DNA of 64,000 bases from Prado023 sp963788325 (lineage in GTDB: Bacteria > Actinomycetota > Actinomycetes > S36-B12 > CAIYMF01). The stretch covers positions 248,001-312,000 of the forward strand of contig CAWBGJ010000015.1 of assembly GCA_963788325.1 (NCBI GenBank), in the 5' to 3' direction. Below are positions 54,063-63,102 of this stretch, in pieces. A program made the translations under genes and the position numbers. Under the pieces are notes generated by a model that searched no databases, was not told the origin of the DNA, and was given only the letters and a program-made list of their open reading frames with translations. Numbering within the stretch: the first letter of the stretch is position 1; each line of letters begins with the position of its first letter.

Positions 54063-54971
54063 CCGGGGGACGAGCACCCGCACCCCGTCCGGCACGGCCG
54101 TGACGTACACCGGGAGGGGCCCGACCCGCTCACCGTCGGCGTAGGCGACCTGACCGGGGGCGTCCAGGTACGCGCTGCGCACCCGGCGCAGCTCGACGGC
54201 CGGGTGGCTCAGGTGGCTGCCTGTGTAGATCCGGGGGAACAGCCGCAGCAGTGCTGAGCGCGAGAGGGCGTGCAACCAGACCAGGTCGAGCATCCCGTCG
54301 TGCATGTCAGCACCGTGGCAGACCTGCATCCCGCCGCCGAACGAGGGCCCGTTGCCGATGGACACGACCATCGCGTCCGCGACCACCTCCTGCCCGTCGA
54401 GCGTCGTGCGATAGGCCAGCGGCCGGAACGTGCGCAGCTCGGCGAGCATGGCGCGGATGTACAGGGCAGTGCCGCTGGGCCAGGTCATGGCGTTGGCGCG
54501 CTCGTTGACGCTGGAGTCGAAGCCTGAGGACAGCACGCACAGGTAGTACCGCACCGTCCCGTCCGCAGCCTCCACCCGGCCCACATCGAACGAGCGCGAC
54601 TGCCCCGCCAGGACCGCAGCGATCGCGGCCTCCGGGCGGTTGGCCACCAGGCCGAGTGCCGCGGCCGCGTCGTTGCCGGTGCCCAGCGGGACGATCCCCA
54701 ATGCGGTCTCGGTGCCGACCACCGCCTGCAGTGCCATGTGCACAGTCCCGTCGCCGCCCACCGCCACCAGCGCGTCCAGGCCCTGATCCATCGCCTGAGC
54801 GACCCGGGCCCGCGCGTCGTCGGCGTCGGTGCCCTGGATCGCCAGCACCTGGGTGCCGTTGCCGGCCAATCCTCGCAGCACCGCGTCAGCATGCTTGCGG
54901 GTCCGTCCCGCGCCGGAGGCGGGGTTGATCAGGGCGCCGATACGAGCGGGCTGGGCGGCACGGGACTCCAC
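54060..54971 (-). CDS. Diacylglycerol kinase family lipid kinase
   Basis: A 303-residue DAGK-catalytic-domain protein. The nucleotide motif is ALVAVGGDGTVHMALQAV (GGDGT), preceded by the conserved opening IGALINPASGAGRTRKHAD and followed by LGIVPLGTGNDAAAALG. C-terminal YADGERVGPLPV is the family tail. Could phosphorylate diacylglycerol or another lipid alcohol. GTG 54971 has TAGCGT 8 nt upstream. Confidence 0.92.
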   Translation of the reverse strand: MESRAAQPARIGALINPASGAGRTRKHADAVLRGLAGNGTQVLAIQGTDADDARARVAQAMDQGLDALVAVGGDGTVHMALQAVVGTETALGIVPLGTGNDAAAALGLVANRPEAAIAAVLAGQSRSFDVGRVEAADGTVRYYLCVLSSGFDSSVNERANAMTWPSGTALYIRAMLAELRTFRPLAYRTTLDGQEVVADAMVVSIGNGPSFGGGMQVCHGADMHDGMLDLVWLHALSRSALLRLFPRIYTGSHLSHPAVELRRVRSAYLDAPGQVAYADGERVGPLPVYVTAVPDGVRVLVPR

Positions 54972-55039
54972 GGGCCTGCACGCTACTGCACAGCGACCCC
55001 CGACCGCGCTACGCCGAGCACGCGAGCGGCGCCGGATAC

Positions 55040-55876
55040 CTACAGGGGCGACGTCTCGTCGTCAGCCCACTGGGGCTCCGCGGCACGCCGGCGCGACCGG
55101 CGCCGGTCGTTGAGCCAGCACACCACCCAGGCGAGCAGCATCAGCACCAGCATGGGTCCGGCCAGCAGCGCGAGGTTGAACGGATCCCCGGTCGGGGTCG
55201 CGGCGGCTGCGAAGATCACCACGCCCAGCACCACCCAGCGCCACCACGACCCCAGCTTCTGGGCCGAGAGCACGCCGGCCAGGTTCAGCCCGATCACCAG
55301 CAGCGGCAGCAGGAACCCGAGGCCGAACACCAGCATCATCCGCAGGAAGAACGACAGGTAGCGGTCCACCGAGATGATGTTCTCGATGTTCTCCGGGGTG
55401 AACCCGAGCAGGATCTCCAGGCCCCGCGGCAGGAAGGTGTAGGCCAGCGCGGCACCGGCCAGGAACATCGGAGTGGCCACCAGAGCGAACCCCAGCGCCC
55501 AGCGCCGCTCATGGCGGTGCAGGCCTGGAGTGACGAACCGCCACAGCTGGTAGAGCCAGACCGGGCTGGCGATCAGGATGCCCGCGACGCCGGCCACCTT
55601 GAGCTGCATCACGAACGGGTCGGCAACGCCGGTGAAGGCCAGCGTCATGTCCCGACCGTCGGCCGCGGCCTGCGCCACCACATCGTCGAAGGGCGCCCGG
55701 ATGACGGCGAAGATCTCGTCGTAGGCGTACCAGGCGAACACCATCGCGATCGCGATGGCCAGCAACGACTTGGCCAGCCGCCCACGCAACTCACGCAGGT
55801 GCTCGGCCAGGGGCATCGCGCCCGAGGTGTCGTCAGTGCGTTCGGTGGTGCCGCCGGGCACCGGCGGTGCGCTCAC
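55040..55876 (-). CDS. tatC: Sec-independent protein translocase subunit TatC
   Basis: A 278-residue integral membrane protein with six helices. Twin-arginine signal-recognition elements are present: MPLAEHLRELRGRLAKSLLA in the N-terminal region and the conserved FVTPGLHRHERRW. The acid in the LSFFLRMMLVFGLGFLLPLLVIGL region is consistent with TatC. The tail is basic then acidic. GTG 55876 overlaps the tatA stop by 4 nt. Forms the Tat receptor with TatA/TatB. Confidence 0.96.
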   Translation of the reverse strand: MSAPPVPGGTTERTDDTSGAMPLAEHLRELRGRLAKSLLAIAIAMVFAWYAYDEIFAVIRAPFDDVVAQAAADGRDMTLAFTGVADPFVMQLKVAGVAGILIASPVWLYQLWRFVTPGLHRHERRWALGFALVATPMFLAGAALAYTFLPRGLEILLGFTPENIENIISVDRYLSFFLRMMLVFGLGFLLPLLVIGLNLAGVLSAQKLGSWWRWVVLGVVIFAAAATPTGDPFNLALLAGPMLVLMLLAWVVCWLNDRRRSRRRAAEPQWADDETSPL

Positions 55877-56145
55877 GCCTGGGTCGGGGGCTTCGGGGTC
55901 TCGTGCTGGACCGGGGCGGGAGCGCTTGCATCGACGCCCTGCACGGTGCCCGTGCCGGCGCCGCCGTCATCGAGAGCCGCGGTCGGCTGGGCCTGGTCGG
56001 AATCGGTCAGGCCCTTCGTCTCCGCCTTGAAGATGCGCAGCGAGCGGCCCACCCCACGGGCTGCGTCGGGCAGCCGCTTGGCACCGAAGAGCAGCACGAT
56101 CAGCAGGACGAGGATCAGTAACTCAGATCCTTTTAGGTTGGGCAA
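55873..56145 (-). CDS. tatA: Sec-independent protein translocase subunit TatA
   Basis: A 90-residue pore-forming subunit: a short N-terminal transmembrane helix (ELLILVLLIVLLFG), the FGAKRLPDAARGVGRSLRIFKAE hinge and amphipathic helix, and a disordered Pro/Ala/Thr-rich tail. The start is TTG 56145 with GGAGGG 4 nt upstream, the only non-ATG/GTG start I needed in this window. Cotranscribed with tatC. Confidence 0.95.
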   Translation of the reverse strand: MPNLKGSELLILVLLIVLLFGAKRLPDAARGVGRSLRIFKAETKGLTDSDQAQPTAALDDGGAGTGTVQGVDASAPAPVQHETPKPPTQA

Positions 56146-56229
56146 GGGACCCTCCAGCTTCAGGACCCGCGCGCACGGGTTGGTACGAGGGTACGACCGC
56201 GCGGGCGTTGTGCCAATCGCACCCGCCGA

Positions 56230-56568
56230 TCACGCGTCCTGCTGTGCCGCCATGACGATGTCCTGGGTGCCGTCCAGCCACAGCACGAAGTCGAGCAGGT
56301 CGTCCCGGGTCATCGGCGCGCTGGTGCGCTCCAGCACACGCGACTCGAGGTACTCCAGCGGGATCTCCAGGTGATCCACCCGGACCCCGGCACCGGACAG
56401 CAGTGCCACGACGTCCTCGTCGGCGGCCTTGCACACAGCCTCGGTGCAGCCCACGCAGGTGAAGGTGTAGGTCGACCAGCCCAGTTCCGCGGCGACGGTC
56501 ACCTGCACATCGGCGGGCACCAGGTCGACATCGCCGCACCGCGGGCATGTGGCCTTGATGGTCGTCAT
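56230..56568 (-). CDS. Hypothetical zinc-ribbon protein
   Basis: A 112-residue protein with two CxxC pairs in the first half (IKATCPRCGDVDL and YTFTCVGCTEAVC), spaced like a small zinc ribbon. An acidic helical C-terminal half follows (LEIPLEYLESRVLERTSAPMTRDDLLDFVLWLDG). ATG 56568 has AGGAGGG 6 nt upstream, a strong site that decides the start. It lies between pafBC and tatA on the same strand. No family name recognised. Confidence 0.8.
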   Translation of the reverse strand: MTTIKATCPRCGDVDLVPADVQVTVAAELGWSTYTFTCVGCTEAVCKAADEDVVALLSGAGVRVDHLEIPLEYLESRVLERTSAPMTRDDLLDFVLWLDGTQDIVMAAQQDA

Positions 56569-56726
56569 CGTTGCCCTCCTCGATCGCCGTCGGCACGGAT
56601 GCTGAAGAGTTCGGCGCCCCCCGCACCGGACTTGAGGCGCCCTGCGGGGCACATCCCCGCAGCCGCTGTCTGCATCATGTGACCGCGCAGGGTGGCGTTG
56701 CAACTACAGCGAAGCACCTTGCCGGG

Positions 56727-58748
56727 TCAGTTCGTGAGGTCCGGTGCGCCCTCGTACCGTGCGCGCAGGCCCGCAACGACCTCCGCCAGTTCGGTCACCA
56801 GCTCCGCGGGTTCGCGCAGGACGACCTCACCCGCGGACCCGAGGATCAGCCGGCGGGCCCAGCCGAAGTCCCCCACGGGCAGCTCGGCGCGGACCGCGCC
56901 CCCGGCCAGGGACCATCGCCTGGTGACCGGGTAGCGGTCGGTGAGCAGCGCGTCATGGGCGACATCGACGACTATCCGCCGGCCGCTCTCGCCGAGGCGC
57001 ACCGCCATCGGGGCGACCTCGGGAGCGTCGAGCACGGGGCGCGCCTGCTCCGCGCTGACCTGGATCGCCTGGATGCGGTCGACGCGGAACAACCGCAGGC
57101 CGCCCGCGGACCGGCAGTAGCCGCGCAGGTAGCCGTAGCCGTCCACGACGACCACCCCGAGCGGGTCGACCGTCCGGTGGGTGACCTCGTCGCGCACGGC
57201 CCCCAGGTACGTCAGCTCGACGGCACGGTCGTCGGCCAACGCCCTGGCGACCGGTCCCACCACCTCGTCGGGGAGGTCCACCCGCACGGCCAGCGCGCCG
57301 GGCGCGGGTGCGTGCGGGCCCAGCGCGCCAGCCAGGGTCGAGGTCACCGACTCGAGCTCCTCGCTGCGCGTGGCGCCCGGGACCGCGGCGAGCGCGTTGA
57401 GCGCCACCATCAGGGCGAACCCCTCATCGGGGGTCAGGGTCAGAGGGGCATCGAGGTCCAGGGCATCGATCACCTCGATGGTCCCGTCGTCATCCCAGTA
57501 CTGGATGTCGAACAGAGTCCAGTCGTCGGCACCGGAGGTGATCACCGAGTCGAGGTCGGCCAGGAGTTGGTCCGCCGAGACCCCGAAGTGCGCCGCGGCC
57601 TCGGCCACGCGCACGCCGCTGTTGGCCGCCAGCCACGGCACGAGGGCCAGCAACCGGCTGAACTGGGCGGTGCCCGGGCCTCCGGGCGGCGAGCCGGTGC
57701 CGATGGCGCGTCCGGGCGCCGGGGCCGGGCTGGTCAGCCCCGCCAGGAGCGCGTCGAGCTGGCGGCGGGCCTCCTCGACTGCGGCCCGAGGGCCGAGCAC
57801 CTGCACACCAGCCCCCTGCGCCAGCACGGCGCTCACACCCGTAGGCAGGTCGTCGACCGGCAGCCGGAGCAGCTCGCGCCCGTCCGGGCGCTTGTCCCCC
57901 GCGGCCAACGGCTGGGCCCGGTGGCGCAGGGCGGCGCCGACCCCCGCATCGATGAGCACCTCCAGCTCGACCTCGTCGGTACGGGCGAACTGCCCGATCG
58001 CGGCCCGCGCGTCGAAGCCGTCCGGGATCACGTAGGTGTCGCCGCCGGGCACGGGCCGCACGGCACCTGCGATCCGGGAGGCACGGAACACGCGCACGTC
58101 CGCACGGTCGGTGTCGAAGCCGACGAGGTACCAGTGCCCGCGCCACCAGACGGTCCCCCACGGCTGCACGTGTCGGGTCGCAACGGGGCCCTGCGGCCCC
58201 TTGCGGTAGTCGAAGGAGACCGCGGTTCGGGTGCCGCACGCCTCGATGAGGTCCCGGAGGACCGGGGAGTCCGCGGACAGGCCCGCGATCGGTGCGGCGC
58301 CGGCCACCGGGGAGCTCATCCCCAGCTGAGCCTCGACCTTGCGCAGGGCGTTCAGGGCGGCGGGGGCCAGGTCCGCGCGCTGCCAGGCCCGCGCGGCCAG
58401 GCCCAGGACGGCCAGCTCCGCCCTGGTCAGGTCCAGCGGCGCCAGGTTCCAGTCGCCCTTGATCCGGTAGCCGGTGACCACCCCGGAGTTGTCGGTGAGG
58501 GTGGTCACGGGCACACCCATCGCACGCAACTCGTCCTTGTCGCGCTCGAACATGCGCTCGAACGCGGTTGGCGAGGCCTTCGGGTCGTATCCGCGCACGA
58601 CGGCACGGACCTGCTCGCGCGACAGCCCGACCTCGGTCCCGCGCAGGGCCATCAACAGGTTGAGCAGGCGCTGGGCCTTGGTGTACGGCTGGCTCGCTGC
58701 CCCCTGTGCCCCGGGCACCAGATCCGGCTCGCCGGCCGTGCTGACCAT
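56727..58748 (-). CDS. pafBC: Fused PafB-PafC WYL-domain transcriptional regulator
   Basis: A 673-residue fusion of PafB and PafC, the DNA-damage-responsive activator of actinobacteria, normally encoded by two ~330-residue genes. Each half has a winged HTH then a WYL domain. N-terminal half: AQRLLNLLMALRGTEVGLSREQVRAVVRGYDP and VWWRGHWYLVGFDTDRADVRVFRASRI. C-terminal half: FSRLLALVPWLAANSGVRVAEAAAHFGVSADQLLADLD and DPLGVVVVDGYGYLRGYCRSAGGLRLFRVDRI. Its start overlaps the FKBP stop. The fusion confirms the two act as one unit. Confidence 0.93.
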   Translation of the reverse strand: MVSTAGEPDLVPGAQGAASQPYTKAQRLLNLLMALRGTEVGLSREQVRAVVRGYDPKASPTAFERMFERDKDELRAMGVPVTTLTDNSGVVTGYRIKGDWNLAPLDLTRAELAVLGLAARAWQRADLAPAALNALRKVEAQLGMSSPVAGAAPIAGLSADSPVLRDLIEACGTRTAVSFDYRKGPQGPVATRHVQPWGTVWWRGHWYLVGFDTDRADVRVFRASRIAGAVRPVPGGDTYVIPDGFDARAAIGQFARTDEVELEVLIDAGVGAALRHRAQPLAAGDKRPDGRELLRLPVDDLPTGVSAVLAQGAGVQVLGPRAAVEEARRQLDALLAGLTSPAPAPGRAIGTGSPPGGPGTAQFSRLLALVPWLAANSGVRVAEAAAHFGVSADQLLADLDSVITSGADDWTLFDIQYWDDDGTIEVIDALDLDAPLTLTPDEGFALMVALNALAAVPGATRSEELESVTSTLAGALGPHAPAPGALAVRVDLPDEVVGPVARALADDRAVELTYLGAVRDEVTHRTVDPLGVVVVDGYGYLRGYCRSAGGLRLFRVDRIQAIQVSAEQARPVLDAPEVAPMAVRLGESGRRIVVDVAHDALLTDRYPVTRRWSLAGGAVRAELPVGDFGWARRLILGSAGEVVLREPAELVTELAEVVAGLRARYEGAPDLTN

Positions 58749-59113
58749 CAGCGCACGGCGAGCAGATCGATCACGAAGACCAGGGTCTTGCCCGAGAGCC
58801 GGTGCCGCCCGTTCTCGCCGTAGGCCAGCCGCGGCGGGATCACGAGCTCACGGCGTCCGCCGACGCGCATTCCGGGGATCCCGTCCTGCCAGCCCTGGAT
58901 CAGGCCGGCCAGCGGGAAGGCGATCGGCTCCCCCCGGTCCCAGGAGGCGTCGAACTGGTCGCCGGTGTCGTACTCCACGCCGAGGTAGTGCACGGTCACC
59001 TGGGCGCCGGGCACTGCCTCGTCACCTTCGCCGACGACCAGGTCACGGATGACCAGGTCGGTGGGGGCCGGGCCCTCGGGGAAGTCGATTTCGGGCTTGG
59101 TCAGGTCAGCCAT
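58748..59113 (-). CDS. FKBP-type peptidyl-prolyl cis-trans isomerase (cytoplasmic)
   Basis: A 121-residue single-domain FKBP. Core residues of the active site: VTVHYLGVEYDTGDQFDASWDRGEPIAFPL, LIQGWQDGIPGMRVGGRRELVIPPRLAYG and LVFVIDLLAV. No signal sequence. Sits between the FKBP lipoprotein and pafBC on the same strand, in the usual place of fkpA-type genes beside the actinobacterial proteasome locus. Confidence 0.95.
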   Translation of the reverse strand: MADLTKPEIDFPEGPAPTDLVIRDLVVGEGDEAVPGAQVTVHYLGVEYDTGDQFDASWDRGEPIAFPLAGLIQGWQDGIPGMRVGGRRELVIPPRLAYGENGRHRLSGKTLVFVIDLLAVR

Positions 59114-59201
59114 GGTGGGTTCCTCTCGGCGTGGCGTGCTAGGTCGGATGGGTCAGGGATGTGCAGCGCTCCGGGGTGCAGGCGCACCCCCGGTGGCCGG
59201 A

Positions 59202-59819
59202 TCAGGCGGCCGGGGTCACCGAGATCAGGTCCACGACGAACACAAGGGTCTCGTCCGGGCCGATCGCCGGCGGGTTGCCGCCGGGCCCATAGGCCAGGGA
59301 GCCGGGGATGATCAGCAGGCGTCGCCCACCGGGGGTCATTCCCAGCATCCCCTGCTGCCAGCCCTGGATGACCTGCTCGAGCTGGAACGTCGCGGGCTCG
59401 CCGCGTGACCAGGAGGAGTCGAAGACCTCGCCGGACTGCTGCCCCATGCCCACGTAGTTGACCGTGAGGGTCGAGCCGGGCGCCACAGCATCACCGGATC
59501 CGACGTAGACGTCGGCGACAGCCAGGTCCGTGACTGGCGCGAAGTCCGCGGCCAGCGCGATCGTGGGTTCGGCGTCCTTGGCTCCGGTGACCGTCACGCC
59601 GTCGCACTCGTAGGTCTCGGCCTCGGCGTCGCCTGCCGGGCACGCCGGCTGGGGCGCGCTCACGGCGGGAGCGCTCTGCGTCGGGGCGGGTGCCGCCTGC
59701 GTGGCTGCGGGGTCGCCGGTGGAGTCGGCGTCTGACGACGTCCAGCAGCCGGCGAGGAGCAGGAGGCTGGCCCCGGCAAGGGCCAGCGCGCGGATGGGTG
59801 CAGTGGCTCGAGGATTCAC
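59202..59819 (-). CDS. FKBP-type peptidyl-prolyl cis-trans isomerase lipoprotein
   Basis: A 205-residue FKBP lipoprotein. The signal peptide ends in the lipobox LLAGC, and a Ser/Ala/Pro linker leads to the FKBP domain (VDVYVGSGDAVAPGSTLTVNYVGMGQQSGEVFDSSWSRGEPATFQLEQVIQGWQQGMLGMTPGGRRLLIIPGSLAYG). The start is GTG 59819, set by TAGAGT 7 nt upstream; an in-frame start at 59828 overlaps that hexamer. It likely folds exported proteins at the membrane. Full FKBP length. Confidence 0.92.
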   Translation of the reverse strand: MNPRATAPIRALALAGASLLLLAGCWTSSDADSTGDPAATQAAPAPTQSAPAVSAPQPACPAGDAEAETYECDGVTVTGAKDAEPTIALAADFAPVTDLAVADVYVGSGDAVAPGSTLTVNYVGMGQQSGEVFDSSWSRGEPATFQLEQVIQGWQQGMLGMTPGGRRLLIIPGSLAYGPGGNPPAIGPDETLVFVVDLISVTPAA

Positions 59820-59826
59820 GAGCGCC

Positions 59827-59832
59827 ACTCTA
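59827..59832 (-). promoter_or_regulatory. -10-like TAGAGT of the FKBP lipoprotein
   Basis: TAGAGT on the minus strand ends 7 nt before GTG 59819 in the 64-bp gap after pafA. Leaderless spacing. Confidence 0.4.
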
Positions 59833-59883
59833 GTTGGACCTGCCCCGGCGGCGGGAATCCGTCCACAACGCGGCCGTGGCGAG

Positions 59884-61258
59884 TCACATGGAGTCGATCA
59901 GCCGGCTCACCCGCTCGTCGACGGACGGAACGGGTCCTTGCACAGCACGGTGCGCTGGGCCTGGTCGTTGAGCTTGAGGTGCACCCAGTCGACGGTGAAG
60001 TCCCGGCGCGCAGCCTGGGCCGCGGTGATGAACTCCCCACGCAACTGGGCGCGGGTGGTCTGCGGCGGCGTCGACTTCGCGGTGAACACCTCGAGGTCCT
60101 CGGCCACGCGGGCTGCGATCCCTGCGGACTCCAGCAGGTTGAACAGCCCCCGCGTGCGCGAGATGTCGTGGTAGGCCAGGTCGAGCTGGGCGATCCGAGG
60201 GGAGCTCCAGGTCAGGTCATGGCGGTCCTGTAGCGGGCCAGCAGCCGACGCTTGATGACCCAGTCGATCTCGGTGTCCACCGCGCCCAGGTCCTCGTCGG
60301 CCACGCCGTCAGGGTGCGACGCCACAGGTCCAGCACCTGGGCGATACAGCGGGAGCTCGGCCAGGCCGCTGCTGCGTGCGAACTTCTCGGCGCGCTCGAG
60401 GTAGTCGGCTGGATCTGCCAGGCCGAGAGCCTCCGGCCGTCGGCCAGCCGGACGGTCCGGCGTGCCGGTGAGGTCATGGCTGATCTCGCGGATGGCCCGG
60501 ATCGGGTTGTCCAGGGAGTGGTCGCGCATCGTGGCCCCGGACTCGAGCATCCGCAGCACCAGGTCGACGCTGCCCACTTTGAGCAGGGTCGTGGTCTGGC
60601 TCATGTTGGAGTCGCCGACGATGACGTGCAGCCGGCGGTACTTCTCGGCATCGGCATGCGGCTCGTCGCGGGTGTTGATGATCGGCCGCGACCGGGTGGT
60701 GGCCGAGGAGACGCCCTCCCAGATGTGCTCGGCGCGCTGGCTCAGGCAGTAGGTCGTGCCCCTGGGCGTGGCCAGGACCTTGCCCGCGCCGACGATCAGC
60801 TGCCGGGTCACCAGGAACGGGATCAGGACGTCGGAGATCCGGGAGAACTCCCCCAGCCGCACCACCAGGTAGTTCTCGTGGCAGCCGTAGGAGTTGCCCG
60901 CAGAGTCGGTGTTGTTCTTGAACAGGTAGATGTCGCCGTCGATGCCCTCGTCGGCCAGGCGATGCTCGGCGTCGACGAGCAGGTCCTCGAGGATCCGCTC
61001 GCCGGCCCGGTCGTGGGCGACGAGCTGGCGCAGGTCGTCGCACTCGCCGGTGGCGTACTCGGGATGGCTGCCGACATCGAGGTAGAGCCGCGCGCCGTTG
61101 CGAAGGAACACGTTCGAGCTGCGCCCCCAGGACACGACCCGGCGGAACAGGTACCGGGCCACCTCGTCGGGGCTCAGCCGACGCTGGCCCCGGAACGTGC
61201 ACGTGACGCCGTACTCGGTCTCGATGCCGAAGATCCGCCGACCCAGCGGATCAACCAT
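59884..61258 (-). CDS. pafA: Pup-protein ligase PafA, two frame breaks near the C-terminus
   Basis: About 458 residues once restored. It attaches Pup to substrate lysines. N-terminal RRIFGIETEYGVTC (catalytic region), DVGSHPEYATGECDD (nucleotide/Mg site), NNTDSAGNSYGCHENY and NTRDEPHADAEKYRRLHVIVGDSNMS are all intact. The C-terminal part (ISRTRGLFNLLESAGIAARVAEDLEVFTAKSTPP...FTVDWVHLKLNDQAQRTVLCKDPFR...VSRLIDSM) is split by single missing bases near 60227 and 59928; as read the frame stops at 60212. ATG 61258 overlaps prcA. Loss in a conserved gene suggests assembly error. Confidence 0.93.
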
Positions 61259-61964
61259 CGAGGAGCTCGCGCAACTGCTCGGACCCGATCCGCCGGAAGG
61301 TCCGCCGTGGTCGGTCCCGGCCCAGGACCGCGACCTCGAGCTGGCTCGGTGAGATGTCACGGGGCTCGTTCGAGGCCGCCGGGGCACCGGGGACGCCCGA
61401 CTGCGCGAGCGCTGCGATCGCCAGGGACAGGCCCTGGGCCAGGGACAGGCCCTCGCGCCAGTGCTCGGCCAGGTGGGCGCTGATGGCCTCCGACAGGCCG
61501 CCCATCGCCACGAAACCGTGCTCGTCAGCCACCGACCCATCGAAGGTGAGCCGGTAGATCTGGTCGTCGTCGACCCGGTGGCCCACCTCCGCCACGACGA
61601 TCTCGACCTCGTAGGGCTTGGCGGCCTCGGTGAAGATGGTGCCCAGGGTCTGGGCGTAGGCGTTGGCCAGGCTCCGGCCCGTGACGTCGCGGCGGTCATA
61701 GGCGTAGCCGCGCATGTCGGCCAGCCGGACGCCCGCGACCCGCAGGTTCTCGAACTCGTTGTACTTGCCGACCGCCGCGAAGCCGATGCGGTCATAGATC
61801 TCGGAGATCTTGTGCAGCGCGCGCGACGGGTTCTCGGCGACCAGCACGATCCCCTCGTTGACCTGCAGGACCACCACGCTGCGCCCCCGGGCGATGCCCT
61901 TGCGGGCGTAGTCCGCCTTGTCCTTGATCAGCTGCTCGGGCGAGACGTAGAACGGCATGCTCAT
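61251..61964 (-). CDS. prcA: Proteasome subunit alpha
   Basis: A 237-residue alpha subunit of the bacterial 20S proteasome; forms the gating rings. N-terminal MPFYVSPEQLIKDKADYARKGIARGRSVVVLQ, the alpha-helix H0 and gate region, and LVAENPSRALHKISEIYDRIGFAAVGKYNEFENLR. No catalytic Thr. ATG 61964 overlaps the prcB stop (ATGA) and the end overlaps pafA. Length typical. Confidence 0.96.
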   Translation of the reverse strand: MSMPFYVSPEQLIKDKADYARKGIARGRSVVVLQVNEGIVLVAENPSRALHKISEIYDRIGFAAVGKYNEFENLRVAGVRLADMRGYAYDRRDVTGRSLANAYAQTLGTIFTEAAKPYEVEIVVAEVGHRVDDDQIYRLTFDGSVADEHGFVAMGGLSEAISAHLAEHWREGLSLAQGLSLAIAALAQSGVPGAPAASNEPRDISPSQLEVAVLGRDRPRRTFRRIGSEQLRELLDG

Positions 61965-62819
61965 GGCGCCACCTCCCCGGGCTCGACCAGGGCCAAGGGA
62001 CCGTCAGGGCGCAGCATCCGCCGCGCCACCAGCGCGGTGCTCACGGCCTCGATCTGCTCGGGCCCGACCCGCCGGAAGCCGTCGGCGTCGACCACCGCGA
62101 CAACTGGGAAGATCCGACGCGCCAGGTCCGGCCCGCCGGTGGCTGAGTCGTCGTCCGCGGCGTCGTAGAGCGCCTCGACGCAGACTCGGATCGCGGTGTC
62201 TGTGTCCATGTCGGCGGTGTAGAGCTTCTTCAGCGCACCCCGGGCGAACATGGACCCGGAGCCGACCGAGTAGAACGCGTGCTCCTCGTACCGGCCACCG
62301 GTGACGTCATAGGAGAAGATCCGGCCGCGCTCGTGCTCGGGGTCCCGCCCAGCGAGCATCGGCACCACGGCCAGGCCCTGCATCGCCAGCGCCAGGTTGG
62401 AGCGCAGCAGCGAAGCCAGCCGGTTGGCCTTGCCATCCAGGGACAGCGCCGAGCCCTCGATCTTCTCGTAGTGCTCGAGCTCGACCTGGAACAGCCGCAC
62501 GAGCTTCCAGGGCGATCCCCGCCGAGCCGGCGATGCCGATGCAGGCGTGCTCATCGGCCGGGAACACCTTCTCGATGTGGCGCTGCGCGATCACGTTGCC
62601 CATCGTGGCCCGCCGATCACCAGCCATCACCACGCCGCCGGGCATCGTGACCGCGACGATGGTCGTCCCGTGTGGGACCTCGACGCTCACCTGCCCACCA
62701 CCCAGGGCGTGCAGCAGGTCAGGGCGGTGCGCGGTGAGGAACTGCGCGAACGAGGCTTCGCCGACCATCGCGAAGGCCGCCGGCAGCGTGCTGCTGCCCG
62801 GCGGGACGGTACCTGCCAC
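61961..62819 (-). CDS. prcB: Proteasome subunit beta, one frame break
   Basis: About 285 residues when restored. A propeptide (~50 residues, FAQFLTAHRPDLLHA) ends at the active threonine in VPHGTTIVAVTMPGGVVMAGDRRATMGN. The catalytic body continues IEKVFPADEHACIGIAGSAGIAL, and one extra base near 62503-62507 separates it from LVRLFQVELEHYEKIEG...GSGSMFARGALKKLY. Starts at GTG 62819, directly after the pup stop. All active-site residues are present, so the break is probably an indel error. Confidence 0.93.
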
Positions 62820-63011
62820 CTACTGGCCGCCCTTCTGCACGAAGCCGCGGACGAACTCCTCGGCGTTCTCCTCGAGAACGTCGTCGATCTCGTCGAGCAG
62901 CGCGTCGACATCAGCATCGATCGCCTCCTTGCGCGCCGAGGCGCTCGGCGCCGGCGCCACCTCGGGCTCCTCGTCGGGCCGGGGCCTCTGGTGCTCACTG
63001 GACTGGCTCAT
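62820..63011 (-). CDS. pup: Prokaryotic ubiquitin-like protein Pup
   Basis: A 63-residue, disordered acidic tag. It ends EEFVRGFVQKGGQ; the C-terminal Gln must be deamidated by Dop before PafA can couple it. The helix EAIDADVDALLDEIDDVLEENAEEF binds the Mpa/ARC ATPase. ATG 63011 has GAGGAG upstream. Encoded directly before prcB with no gap. Confidence 0.97.
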   Translation of the reverse strand: MSQSSEHQRPRPDEEPEVAPAPSASARKEAIDADVDALLDEIDDVLEENAEEFVRGFVQKGGQ

Positions 63012-63102
63012 GGCTCCTCCTCAGGCTCGTCCCCGACACTAGTGCCGAAGTCCGACAGTCACACGCCCGCCGGGGCTCGCGTCGCGCCGATGGCTCCCCG
63101 GC

